Shown here in pieces: positions 1 through 6,965 of a stretch of 19,706 nt of DNA (position 1 is its first letter; every line of letters starts with the position of its first letter). A program made the translations under genes and the position numbers. The notes under the pieces are model-generated. The model was not told the DNA's origin. It did no database searches and saw nothing but the letters and a program-made list of their open reading frames with translations. The stretch is from Deltaproteobacteria bacterium (GTDB taxonomy: Bacteria > Desulfobacterota > Syntrophia > Syntrophales > UBA5619), in contig JAPLJW010000015.1 in assembly GCA_026388365.1 (NCBI GenBank), positions 1-19,706 on the forward strand. Direction: 5' to 3'.

Positions 1-1116
1 AATGATGTTCATGACATGCCGGACCCGGTACCCCTGGTATTCGAGATAGCGCCGGATCAGATCGGAGACGACAAAACGTCGGAAATTGCCGATATGCGGC
101 ACATCATGCACGGTCGGTCCGCAGGAATGCATGAGGATTTCGTCGGAATGGATCGGCTTGAAGGCTGTCTTCTGCCGTGTCATGGTATTATACAACTTGA
201 GGCTCGACTGCATCTGATCCGTGAAGAGATCGGTGCTGAGATACCGCTCTCCGCCATCCGGAAAAATCGCCACGATGACGCCTTCCTCTAATTCCCGCGC
301 CTTCTGTGCGGCCACATACATGGCTGCGCCGGAACTCATCCCCACAAACAAGCCTTCTTCCCGGGCCAAACGGCGGGCCATCTCGAAGGCATCCTCGTCC
401 AGGATATTGATCTTTTCGTCCAGCCGGCTCCGGTCATAAATCCCCGGCCGGTAGGATTCCTTCATGTTCTTCAAACCCTGGATGTGGTGCTGGAGGTAGG
501 GTTCCACCCCCACGATACGGACGGCCGGGTTGTACTCCTTGAGCCTCTTTGAAACTCCCATAGCCGTGCCGCTGGTGCCCAAGGTCGCAACGACCATCGT
601 GACCGCACCTTCCGTCTGGCGCCAGATCTCTTCGCCCGTTCCGTGATAATGGGCCCCGACATTGTCGGCACTGTTGTACTGGTCGGTACCGAAATATTTG
701 TCGGGATTTTCACGCATCCGGTTGTAGGCGACCTCGATGGCGCCATCGGTGCGGAGGTTCGCCGGCGTGAGGACCAGCTCCGCCCCCAGGGCCTTCAGGA
801 TACGCTTTCGCTCCTCGCTTGCCGACTCCGGCATCGCCAGACAGAGACGATAACCTTTGGACGCCGCCACCAGCGCCAGGCCGATGCCTGTGTTGCCGCT
901 GGTGGCTTCGAGGATCACCTTGTCCTTCGTCAGCTCGCCGCGTCTTTCGGCTTGCTCGATCATATAGGCCGCAACGCGGTCCTTGATGGAACCGCTGGGG
1001 TTGAAATATTCAAGCTTGGCGAAGATCCGCACCCTGCTACTGGGATTCAGTCCGCGGATCTCCACGAGCGGCGTATCGCCGATGGCCTTGTCGATGCTGT
1101 GATAGGTATTGATCAT
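1..1116 (-). CDS. Cysteine synthase (CysM/CysK type) fused to cysteinyl-tRNA synthetase, 3' part outside window
   Basis: The frame is open from ATG at 1116 to the left edge (372 codons, no stop). Residues 1 to about 304 form a full PLP-dependent cysteine synthase: NPSGSIKDR with the Schiff-base lysine at K45, TSGNTG at 72-77, the phosphate-binding loop GTSGTAMG, and the family's closing motif FPDGGERYLST. The loop and C-terminal part resemble CysM more than CysK. From about residue 305 the chain continues without a break into a class I cysteinyl-tRNA synthetase start: LYNTMTRQK, a CGPTV motif with the expected zinc cysteine at C332, and HIGN (the HIGH motif) at 341-344, followed by a Rossmann segment. 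The family roles are sulfide plus an activated serine giving cysteine, then ATP-dependent charging of tRNA-Cys. The KMSKS loop and anticodon domain would lie beyond position 1. The gene starts 42 nt after the DUF1178 stop, with no in-frame start between and only a weak ribosome site. Domain identities are confident; whether both halves are active is unknown. Confidence 0.88.
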   Translation of the reverse strand, partial: MINTYHSIDKAIGDTPLVEIRGLNPSSRVRIFAKLEYFNPSGSIKDRVAAYMIEQAERRGELTKDKVILEATSGNTGIGLALVAASKGYRLCLAMPESASEERKRILKALGAELVLTPANLRTDGAIEVAYNRMRENPDKYFGTDQYNSADNVGAHYHGTGEEIWRQTEGAVTMVVATLGTSGTAMGVSKRLKEYNPAVRIVGVEPYLQHHIQGLKNMKESYRPGIYDRSRLDEKINILDEDAFEMARRLAREEGLFVGMSSGAAMYVAAQKARELEEGVIVAIFPDGGERYLSTDLFTDQMQSSLKLYNTMTRQKTAFKPIHSDEILMHSCGPTVHDVPHIGNFRRFVVSDLIRRYLEYQGYRVRHVMNII

Positions 1117-1158
1117 AATGCCGAGGGGACCAATATATCGCTGTGAACCCGCTGCGCT

Positions 1159-1575
1159 CTAGCCGTCAAACTTTGGCAAGGGAATCTTGATGAACTGGAT
1201 ACCCTCTTCCCGGAGGGTTTCTTCTTCGCTCCCGGTGGCGGTCCCCCTGATGTTTCTCCCGTCTTCCTCTCCATGATGAATCCGGAGGGCAACCTCCGTG
1301 AACTTATCACCCACATTATCGAAGTTCTTACGGATATATTCATGAAATTCCATGAGGACCTTCTGCGGCGACGGTTCGGCCTTCGTTTTGACCGCAGCGG
1401 AACGGTTGTCCCGCCCCAGGATCGCAACCGTTGAGGGAATCAACGCCGCTTCGGTATTTCCGCACACGGGACAGGCGATGAGTTTTTGCGCTTTCTGCTC
1501 TTCGAAAGCCCCCCTGTCCTTGAACCATCCCTCGAATTTATGGCCGTCCCGGCATTTAAGATCGTAGATGATCAC
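1159..1575 (-). CDS. DUF1178 family zinc-ribbon-like protein
   Basis: This 138-residue protein matches the conserved pattern of DUF1178: an N-terminus MIIYDLKC..GH.FEGWF, then a CPVCG knuckle. C8, H12, C35 and C38 could hold a metal, as in FmdB-like zinc ribbons. No biochemical role is established that I know of. The start is GTG at 1575, supported by a GGGGGA ribosome site six bases upstream. It lies directly upstream of the cysteine synthase-CysRS fusion (42-nt gap), so the two are probably co-transcribed. That link hints at a role in cysteine, sulfur or metal handling, but it is only context. Identity as DUF1178 is fairly sure; function is unknown. Confidence 0.85.
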   Translation of the reverse strand: MIIYDLKCRDGHKFEGWFKDRGAFEEQKAQKLIACPVCGNTEAALIPSTVAILGRDNRSAAVKTKAEPSPQKVLMEFHEYIRKNFDNVGDKFTEVALRIHHGEEDGRNIRGTATGSEEETLREEGIQFIKIPLPKFDG

Positions 1576-1620
1576 ATTTTTCCCCCGGAAATTGTTCTCG
1601 GCGCCCCCTTACCATGTCGA

Positions 1621-1680
1621 TCCCAAAAACACAAACGGGATCTTCCTGCAGGAAAGCAGGCCACGGAAACTTTTTTGGGA
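1621..1680. repeat. Nested inverted repeats upstream of the DUF1178 gene
   Basis: A 9-bp inverted repeat (TCCCAAAAA at 1621-1629, TTTTTGGGA at 1672-1680) encloses a perfect 12-bp palindrome TTCCTGCAGGAA at 1643-1654. An alternative small hairpin, CCTGC/GCAGG, overlaps the palindrome. The set lies 46-105 nt before the GTG of the DUF1178 gene and about 60 nt from the -35 of the tRNA promoter on the other strand. It could be a leader RNA structure or a protein-binding site. I recognise no known riboswitch or T-box signature. Confidence 0.45.
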
Positions 1681-1740
1681 TGCATCCGCTGCGGGGAGAC
1701 CAAGATTTCACGCTTTTCCCCATGAGCCGAAAAATAAGGA

Positions 1741-1769
1741 TGGACAATTCATTTCAAATTGGTTATGAA
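1741..1769 (+). promoter_or_regulatory. Sigma-70-type promoter of tRNA-Pro
   Basis: A -35 box TGGACA (1741-1746; 5 of 6 to TTGACA) and a -10 box TATGAA (1764-1769) are separated by exactly 17 bp. Transcription would begin near 1776, only a few bases before the mature tRNA 5' end at 1780. Confidence 0.6.
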
Positions 1770-1779
1770 CTGCGCGTGT

Positions 1780-1856
1780 CGGGATGTGGCCCAGCTTGGT
1801 AGGGCACTGCGTTCGGGACGCAGGAGTCGCGCGTTCAAATCGCGCCATCCCGACCA
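1780..1856 (+). tRNA. tRNA-Pro (anticodon CGG)
   Basis: All four stems of the cloverleaf can be drawn. The acceptor pairs CGGGATG with CATCCCG, the D stem GCCC with GGGC, the anticodon stem CTGCG with CGCAG, and the T stem GCGCG with CGCGC around TTCAAAT. The seven-base anticodon loop TTCGGGA gives anticodon CGG with G37, which reads the proline codon CCG. The C1-G72 pair with A73 is the bacterial tRNA-Pro identity set. CCA is encoded at 1854-1856. It stands alone, with its own promoter upstream and a T-run directly downstream. Confidence 0.95.
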
Positions 1857-1862
1857 TTTTTT
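1857..1862 (+). terminator. T-run just after tRNA-Pro
   Basis: Six consecutive T residues follow directly after the encoded CCA. The tRNA acceptor and T stems could act as the hairpin, a common arrangement for single tRNA genes. No separate stem-loop lies between the tRNA and the T-run. Confidence 0.5.
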
Positions 1863-1931
1863 ATTCCTTATTCCGCACAAACCTGCGGACCGCAGCATTC
1901 CCCGCCTATCCCTTAGATCGTGTTCCCCGTT

Positions 1932-3140
1932 CTATCCCACGGCCGCGGCCATCTTGAAGATGGGCAGGTACATGGCGATGATCATCCCGCCGACCACCCC
2001 TCCCAGAAACACCATCATGAAGGGCTCCAGCAGCGCCGTCATGGCGCCGACCGCCGCATCCACCTCATCGTCATAGAAATCGGCGATTTTGGATAACATG
2101 GTGTCCAGGGCGCCGGTGGCTTCACCGACGGCGATCATCTGCACCACCATGGGAGGAAAGATGTCGGTTTCCATCAGGGGTTCAGCGATCGTTTTTCCTT
2201 CGCTGATGCTCTGTCTCGTTTTCATGAGGGCGTTCTCGATGATCTTGTTCCCCGCTGTCTTGCTGACGATGCCGAGCCCTTCCATGATCGGAACGCCGCT
2301 CGACATCATGGTGGAGAGGGTTCTTGAAAACTTGGACACGGCCACTTTCTTCAGCAGCGGACCAAAAACCGGGGATTTCAAAATCAGGCCGTCGACGATA
2401 AGGGTCCCTTTTTCGGTCGCGTAAAACCTCTTGAATCCGAAAAAGAGCGCCACCAGAAAGGCCCCCATGTAGAGGAAGTATGACTGCGCGAACTGGCTGG
2501 CATCCACCAGAAACTGCGTCGGTCCGGGCAGGGCCGAACCCATTCCCTCGAACATCTTCTGGAAAACCGGGATGACCTTCAGCAGGAGTACGGCCACAAC
2601 ACCGATCGAGATGACCAGAACGCTGATCGGATAGGTCATTGCCCCTTTGACCTTGCTCTTCAATTTCATGGACTTCTCCATGTAGCTGGAAAGACGCTGG
2701 AGAATCACGTCCAGAATGCCGCCGCTCTCCCCGGCCGCCACGAGATTGACGAAAAGTTCATCGAAGATTTTCGGATATTTCCTGAGGGCGTCGGTCAGCG
2801 TTGATCCCCCTTCAATATCCTCCTTGACGCTCCCGATCACCTTGGCGAAGGTCTTGTTCTGCTCCTGTTTCCCGAGGAGGTCCAGACACTGGATCAGGGG
2901 GAGGCCCGCATTGATCATGGTGGAGAAGATCCGGGAAAAAACCACCACATCCTTCTCCGAAACCGACTGTTGGAGAAAGGGAATGTTTTCAAAGAGATCC
3001 TTGGGCTTTTTCTTGACGGTGATCGATTTGTATCCCTGCCTGCGAAGCTGGCCCCGGGCCGCCGCTTCGTCGGCGGCGTCAATCTCGCCCTTTTTCGACT
3101 CGCCCTTTTTCGTTTCGGCCTGCCACAAGAATATCGACAT
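1932..3140 (-). CDS. pilC: Type IV pilus / type II secretion inner-membrane platform protein (PilC/GspF family)
   Basis: This is a polytopic platform protein that anchors the assembly ATPase in type IV pilus or type II secretion machines. It has two repeated T2SSF domains (about residues 60-190 and 265-390) with signatures such as FSRIFSTMINAGLPL and FSRTLSTMMSSGVPI. It also shows the ESGG and EATGALD helices and three hydrophobic segments, including a C-terminal one ending IAMYLPIFKM. About 402 residues is the usual length. I chose ATG at 3140 because a GGGGGA site sits 7 nt upstream, inside the end of rlmB; an ATG at 3155 in the same frame is the alternative. The fit to PilC is better than to GspF because of the short FLWQAETKKG N-terminus. 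No pilA, pilB or pilT gene is in the window, so it is an orphan at the tail of a housekeeping operon. Confidence 0.9.
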   Translation of the reverse strand: MSIFLWQAETKKGESKKGEIDAADEAAARGQLRRQGYKSITVKKKPKDLFENIPFLQQSVSEKDVVVFSRIFSTMINAGLPLIQCLDLLGKQEQNKTFAKVIGSVKEDIEGGSTLTDALRKYPKIFDELFVNLVAAGESGGILDVILQRLSSYMEKSMKLKSKVKGAMTYPISVLVISIGVVAVLLLKVIPVFQKMFEGMGSALPGPTQFLVDASQFAQSYFLYMGAFLVALFFGFKRFYATEKGTLIVDGLILKSPVFGPLLKKVAVSKFSRTLSTMMSSGVPIMEGLGIVSKTAGNKIIENALMKTRQSISEGKTIAEPLMETDIFPPMVVQMIAVGEATGALDTMLSKIADFYDDEVDAAVGAMTALLEPFMMVFLGGVVGGMIIAMYLPIFKMAAAVG

Positions 3141-3142
3141 AA

Positions 3143-3877
3143 CTAATTCCCCCATTTTCTGAGAATCTCAAAAAGGATTACCCCGGCCGCAACTGAAACA
3201 TTCAGAGAAGCCAGCTGCCCCCGCATGGGAATGGAGATCAGAAAGTCGCACTTTTTCCGGATCAGAGGCCGGATCCCCCGGCCCTCGCTACCCATGACCA
3301 AGGCGATATTCCCCTCATAGTCCGGCGCCTGGATATCCATCCGCGCCTCCGCGTCGGCGCCATAGATCCAGAAGCCCTTCTCTTTCAGATATTCGATGGT
3401 GCCAACCAGATTGACCACCATCGCCGTCGGCAGGTACTGAACCGCCCCCGCGGAAGCCTTCGAAACGGAGGCCGTTACGGAAGCGGCGCGGTTTTCCGGG
3501 ATGATCACGCCATTCGCCCCGCAGCAATGCGCCGTCCGGATGATGGAACCAAGATTTTGCGGATCGGTGACGCTGTCCAGGAGAACCACCAAGTCATATT
3601 TGGAATTCTCGTGGCGATGGGCGATCACCTCATCCACAGTGGCGTATGCATGCGCCCGACAGATGGCCGCAACCCCCTGGTGGACCTGGCGCGGCGCCAG
3701 CTTCTCCACCCGCTCCCGCCCGCCGGACTCGACGGGAAGCCCGTGTTCGGCGGCAAGTTTCAGGATCTTCCTCACCCCGTGCCCCCCCCGTCCGTCCGTG
3801 ACAACGACCTTTTCCAGCATCTCAGGATGGGAAAGCAGAACCTCCAGGAGCGGGTTGATGCCATAGATCACCTGCAC
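3143..3877 (-). CDS. rlmB: TrmH/SpoU-family RNA 2'-O-methyltransferase, probably RlmB
   Basis: This SPOUT methyltransferase would methylate a ribose 2'-OH, by analogy G2251 of 23S rRNA, using SAM. The 244 residues show an N-terminal substrate-binding domain (VIYGINPLLEVL) and then the three SPOUT motifs. These are motif 1 LDSVTDPQNLGSIIRTA near residue 100, motif 2 VMGSEGRGIRPL near 195, and motif 3 ISIPMRGQLASLNVSVA near 215. The knot is formed by motifs 2 and 3. Length and motifs fit RlmB. The start is GTG at 3877, backed by a GGAGGG ribosome site five bases upstream. It sits 50 nt after pyrF, and its end carries the ribosome site for pilC. A tRNA substrate (TrmH proper) is less likely because of the N-terminal domain. 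Confidence 0.9.
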   Translation of the reverse strand: MQVIYGINPLLEVLLSHPEMLEKVVVTDGRGGHGVRKILKLAAEHGLPVESGGRERVEKLAPRQVHQGVAAICRAHAYATVDEVIAHRHENSKYDLVVLLDSVTDPQNLGSIIRTAHCCGANGVIIPENRAASVTASVSKASAGAVQYLPTAMVVNLVGTIEYLKEKGFWIYGADAEARMDIQAPDYEGNIALVMGSEGRGIRPLIRKKCDFLISIPMRGQLASLNVSVAAGVILFEILRKWGN

Positions 3878-3927
3878 GACATCCCTCCGTAATCGGCTTC
3901 CCTAAGAATCTTCAAAGCCGTGTGGCG

Positions 3928-4689
3928 CTATCTTCCTTTTCTGAGTGCAAGTCCCCGGACGATCTCTTCCGTGATCGCATCCGCTTCGCCGGCGGGATCC
4001 GCCGCCTGACGGATCGGCCTTCCCACAACCAGATAGTCGGCTCCAGAGGAAACGGCTTCCGCGGGCGTCACGATCCTTTTCTGATCTTCGCCCGCCACTT
4101 CTTTGGCCCCGCGGATCCCGGGGGTCACAATCCAAAATGGATCGCCGCAGGCTTTCCGGATGGCGGCGGCATCCTCGGCAGAGGCCACAACCCCGGATAC
4201 GCCTGCATCCTGGGCAAGACGGGCAAGATGGAGCGCCGTCTCCCGGGTTCCTCCATTGAACCCGAGGATCTTCAAATCATCGTCGTTCAGGCTGGTCAGA
4301 ACGGTCACCGCGAGAATTACGGGCGGCTTTTCCGCTGATCGTTCAGCAAACCTCCGCACCGCGCCGACGGTCTCCGTCATCATCCGCATTCCGCCGAGGG
4401 CGTGGAGGTTGAACATCGCCACCCTCAGCCCGCAGGCGGCTTCCGCCGCCCGGGCCACGGTGTTGGGAATATCATGGAACTTGAGATCCAGAAAAACCTT
4501 ACCGCCGCGGGCATGGATCTGCCTTACGATCTCCGTACCGTACCCGACAAAAGACTCCTTCCCCACCTTGAACAGACCGACGTGATCCCACAGCCGATCG
4601 ACCCAGGAAAGGGCCTCCTCCAGCCCCCCGCCGACGTCGAGGGCAAAGATCAGCCGGTCCCGCGGGGAGTTATTCGCTGTATTCATCAT
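3928..4689 (-). CDS. pyrF: Orotidine 5'-phosphate decarboxylase
   Basis: It catalyses the last step of UMP synthesis, decarboxylation of OMP, in the cytoplasm. The TIM-barrel shows the ALDV strand start, the FKVGKE lysine and the [12 protein letters not shown] block. Together these give the K-D-K-D active-site tetrad of the family. A later VVGRPIRQA block contacts the substrate phosphate. The size is normal for the short bacterial class. The start is uncertain. ATG at 4689 or 4686 gives a typical N-terminus and overlaps rpoZ by about 20 nt. An ATG at 4710 in the same frame would add seven residues. None has a strong ribosome site, so translational coupling to rpoZ is likely. The pairing of pyrF with rpoZ and rlmB suggests a growth-linked operon. 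Confidence 0.93.
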   Translation of the reverse strand: MMNTANNSPRDRLIFALDVGGGLEEALSWVDRLWDHVGLFKVGKESFVGYGTEIVRQIHARGGKVFLDLKFHDIPNTVARAAEAACGLRVAMFNLHALGGMRMMTETVGAVRRFAERSAEKPPVILAVTVLTSLNDDDLKILGFNGGTRETALHLARLAQDAGVSGVVASAEDAAAIRKACGDPFWIVTPGIRGAKEVAGEDQKRIVTPAEAVSSGADYLVVGRPIRQAADPAGEADAITEEIVRGLALRKGR

Positions 4690-4942
4690 CGCCGATAAAC
4701 TCGGTATCATGCGGTATCGATTTGAAATGCTCCTTGACCCTTTTCAGATAGTCGGGATGGGCGTAACCAACCTTGCCCACCGCAATCTCCCGGAGGGCGA
4801 TCACGATCTCCCGGTTGTTTCTCGTATCCGTCAGGGGCTGAGATCCTTTCAGGAGCTGCCGGACCCGCTGAGAGGTCAGCAGAACAAGGGCAAACCGGTT
4901 CTTTGCCATCAGCAGAGAGTCTTCCACAGTAATTCTGGCCAT
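4670..4942 (-). CDS. rpoZ: DNA-directed RNA polymerase omega subunit
   Basis: Omega helps fold and hold the beta-prime subunit and can take part in (p)ppGpp sensing. The 90-residue product begins [10 protein letters not shown], followed by the conserved block [17 protein letters not shown] and by [17 protein letters not shown], both typical of RpoZ. The C-terminus is acidic. ATG at 4942 is chosen over longer in-frame extensions because the N-terminus is canonical and a GGAGGT site lies nine bases upstream. It follows gmk by 22 nt, the common gmk-rpoZ order, and its end overlaps the start of pyrF. Confidence 0.95.
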   Translation of the reverse strand: MARITVEDSLLMAKNRFALVLLTSQRVRQLLKGSQPLTDTRNNREIVIALREIAVGKVGYAHPDYLKRVKEHFKSIPHDTEFIGDDEYSE

Positions 4943-4964
4943 AGGGTGTACACCTCCAAATGAT

Positions 4965-5495
4965 TTAGACAATACGGCATCGTAAAATGTAATCATACCA
5001 CAGCGCCTCCCGGATTTCATCCAGAGAACTCTGCAGACGGCGTTCCATGACGGCGGCGCTTTCACCCCGGAGAGACAGCCGGGACTTCAGCTCGGAAAGC
5101 GAGGGGGGCAGGATGAAGATGAAGATCCCTCGCGGATATTGTTCCCGGATCGCCTTCGCCCCGCGCCGCTCGATGTCCAGGATCAGATCGTATCCCTGGT
5201 TTAGAAAGGCGTCCATGGTCTTTTTCGAAGTCCCGTAGAACTGACCGTAATTCTCCACCCATTCGACGAACTCACCCCGGGCAATCCGCTCGCGGAACTC
5301 CCCTTCGGAGATGAAGTCATAATCCTTGCCGTTCACCTCGCCGGGACGGGGCGGACGGGTGGTGCAGGAGACGGAGAAACGGACATTGGGAAAGAGCCGC
5401 AGGATCTCCCGGCAGATCGACGTCTTCCCCGTGCCGGAAGGGGCGGATACGACCATCAGCAAGCCCGGTTGTCTTTTAGACGCAGCCTCATTCAA
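4965..5495 (-). CDS. gmk: Guanylate kinase with a shortened C-terminus
   Basis: It phosphorylates GMP to GDP with ATP. The P-loop [10 protein letters not shown] is at about 17-26, and the GMP-binding block [13 protein letters not shown] follows, then [16 protein letters not shown] and [10 protein letters not shown]. The lid region carries [13 protein letters not shown]. The start is TTG at 5495, with AGGTG seven bases upstream; it overlaps the yicC stop by eight bases. No ATG or GTG gives a complete P-loop. The protein is only 176 residues against about 200-210 usually. After WYDYI, where the family continues IVND plus a C-terminal helix, the frame gives LRCRIV and stops. None of the three forward frames restores the missing segment, and rpoZ begins 22 nt later. 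Identity is certain; full activity is not. Confidence 0.92.
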   Translation of the reverse strand: MNEAASKRQPGLLMVVSAPSGTGKTSICREILRLFPNVRFSVSCTTRPPRPGEVNGKDYDFISEGEFRERIARGEFVEWVENYGQFYGTSKKTMDAFLNQGYDLILDIERRGAKAIREQYPRGIFIFILPPSLSELKSRLSLRGESAAVMERRLQSSLDEIREALWYDYILRCRIV

Positions 5496-6372
5496 TGTTC
5501 TGCACCTGCTCCCGTAATTTCGCCAGTTCGCTCTTGATCTCGATGACGCTCCGCGAGATCCCCGCATCTCCGCTCTTGGAACCGATCGTATTGATCTCCC
5601 GGCCCATCTCCTGGATCAGGAAATCGATCTTTCTCCCGGCGGCGTCCGCCCCCGCCAGCAGATCGGTGAACTGACCGATATGGCTGCGGAAACGGACGAC
5701 CTCTTCGGTAATATCACTCTTCTCCGCCATGATCGCCACCTCCTGAAGCAGCCGCGCCTCATCGACCACCATGCCGCCCGTCAGTTCCCGGACCCGGTCG
5801 CTTAGTCGCTTCTGATAGTCCTGAACCACCTGCGGCGCCCTCCCGGCGATCCCTTCCAGACAATCGGAAATCAGGTCCAGACGCCCCGTCAGATCGCGCT
5901 TCAGGCTCTCCCCTTCCCTTTCCCTCATCTCCGTCAGCGTCCGGATCGCCTCCGCGAGGATCTTTGAAATCCCTTCCCACAGGGTTGCCGGGTCCTGAAC
6001 CGTCTCCGCGGGAACGAAGGCGTCCCGGAAGCCGGCCATCATGGCCAGGGTGATCTCCTCCCCAAGATGCAATTCCTCCTTCAACTGACGAAGGAGGGCG
6101 TGGTAATTGCGGACCAGCGGCAGGTTCAGGGTGAAGCGGCCCTCGTTTTCCGCGTTCCCGTCGCCGTCCATCCGGAGAGTCGCCTCGATCCGCCCCCGGG
6201 AGAACTGTTCCCCGATCCGCTTCTTGATCTCACCCTCCAGAGGGAGAAGCATCCCCGGCATGCGCAACGAGATCTCCAGAAAGCGGTGGTTGACGGACTT
6301 CATTTCGATCAGAAATTTCCTGCCCGCAAGGACGGCCTCCGCCTTGCCGTAACCGGTCATGCTCTTAATCAT
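5488..6372 (-). CDS. yicC: YicC/YloC-family endoribonuclease
   Basis: This family protein is linked to stationary-phase fitness and, in recent work, to endoribonuclease activity. The 294 residues start with the hallmark MIKSMTGYGKAEA, then VEMKSVNHRFLE-like sequence (IEMKSVNHRFLEI here). The C-terminal DUF1732 block includes DITEEVVRFRSHIGQF, KIDFLIQEMGREINTIGSK and the final [19 protein letters not shown]. Length is normal. ATG at 6372 overlaps the stop of the DUF4416 gene by ATGA. The next gene, gmk, starts inside its stop region. In many relatives a small remA/DUF370 gene lies between yicC and gmk; there is none here. Confidence 0.93.
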   Translation of the reverse strand: MIKSMTGYGKAEAVLAGRKFLIEMKSVNHRFLEISLRMPGMLLPLEGEIKKRIGEQFSRGRIEATLRMDGDGNAENEGRFTLNLPLVRNYHALLRQLKEELHLGEEITLAMMAGFRDAFVPAETVQDPATLWEGISKILAEAIRTLTEMREREGESLKRDLTGRLDLISDCLEGIAGRAPQVVQDYQKRLSDRVRELTGGMVVDEARLLQEVAIMAEKSDITEEVVRFRSHIGQFTDLLAGADAAGRKIDFLIQEMGREINTIGSKSGDAGISRSVIEIKSELAKLREQVQNIE

Positions 6373-6965
6373 TGGAATTCCTCATTCAAGAAACCCGACG
6401 AAACGGGAAACTCATCGGCCGCCGGACCGGACCCCGCCGCTTTTCCCTTCAGTTGCAGCAGATACTTGTCCCGGATCCGGGTCAACATACCGATCACATC
6501 CCCGCCGGCGTAGTCCGGATAGGTCCAGGGGAGGGGGTGAAAAGCTTTGTCCCGGTAGATCAGGGTCAGATCGGCGTAAATCCCCTCCCGAAGACAGGGC
6601 CGATGGGTGTAACCCTTGCCCGTGGCCAGAATCAGATGGGCCTTGGCGAGATAACCGGGATCAATGTTCACCCTTCTGCGCCCCTCCGCCGCGAGCCTCT
6701 TCTCCAGGGCATTGGTCCATATCTTGACATCCGGCAGCGCCTCCGGCCGGATGAGCCGTTCAAAGGCGACAAAACGGCGGATCAGGGAACCGCCGAATTC
6801 CTTCTCATAATAATCGGTGTAGGCAAAAGGCGCCGGGGCGCTGATGAAATCGGCCTTTCCATACCTTTCCGACAAGGCCTGCACCGCATTGCCGAGCAGG
6901 CGTCCATCCCCGGAAAAGAGACTCGCAATCAGTTTGACGGCCTCCGGCGGTTGCGGATCGCTCAT
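6369..6965 (-). CDS. DUF4416 family protein
   Basis: This 198-residue soluble protein carries the DUF4416 hallmarks: an N-terminal KLIASLFSGD, a central FTDYY-like motif (YTDYYEKEFG), then NIDPGYL, KGYTHRPCLREGIYADLTL (positions about 115-135) and a terminal PWTYPDYA followed by a charged helix. Function is unknown to me. It has no signal peptide or membrane segment. ATG overlaps the hldE stop and its own stop overlaps the yicC start, both as ATGA, so its synthesis is coupled to both. That fixed placement in an LPS/RNA operon is the only functional clue. The family call is fairly sure. Confidence 0.85.
   Translation of the reverse strand: MSDPQPPEAVKLIASLFSGDGRLLGNAVQALSERYGKADFISAPAPFAYTDYYEKEFGGSLIRRFVAFERLIRPEALPDVKIWTNALEKRLAAEGRRRVNIDPGYLAKAHLILATGKGYTHRPCLREGIYADLTLIYRDKAFHPLPWTYPDYAGGDVIGMLTRIRDKYLLQLKGKAAGSGPAADEFPVSSGFLNEEFQ

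Noticed and set aside
1576..1740. A T-box or known riboswitch before the cysteine operon
   Set aside because: I found inverted repeats but no T-box AGGGTGG-type core or other known conserved motif.
1883..1895. CTGCGG-A-CCGCAG dyad as a terminator for pilC
   Set aside because: It is a perfect dyad in the right place after pilC, but no T-run follows on the minus strand.
4940..5000. A single-base frameshift as the cause of the short Gmk
   Set aside because: Neither of the other two frames after WYDYI gives the VND motif or the expected C-terminal helix, and there is too little sequence before rpoZ.
4943..5065. An N-terminal extension of rpoZ
   Set aside because: The frame is open, but it overlaps gmk and the canonical [10 protein letters not shown] start has a good ribosome site.
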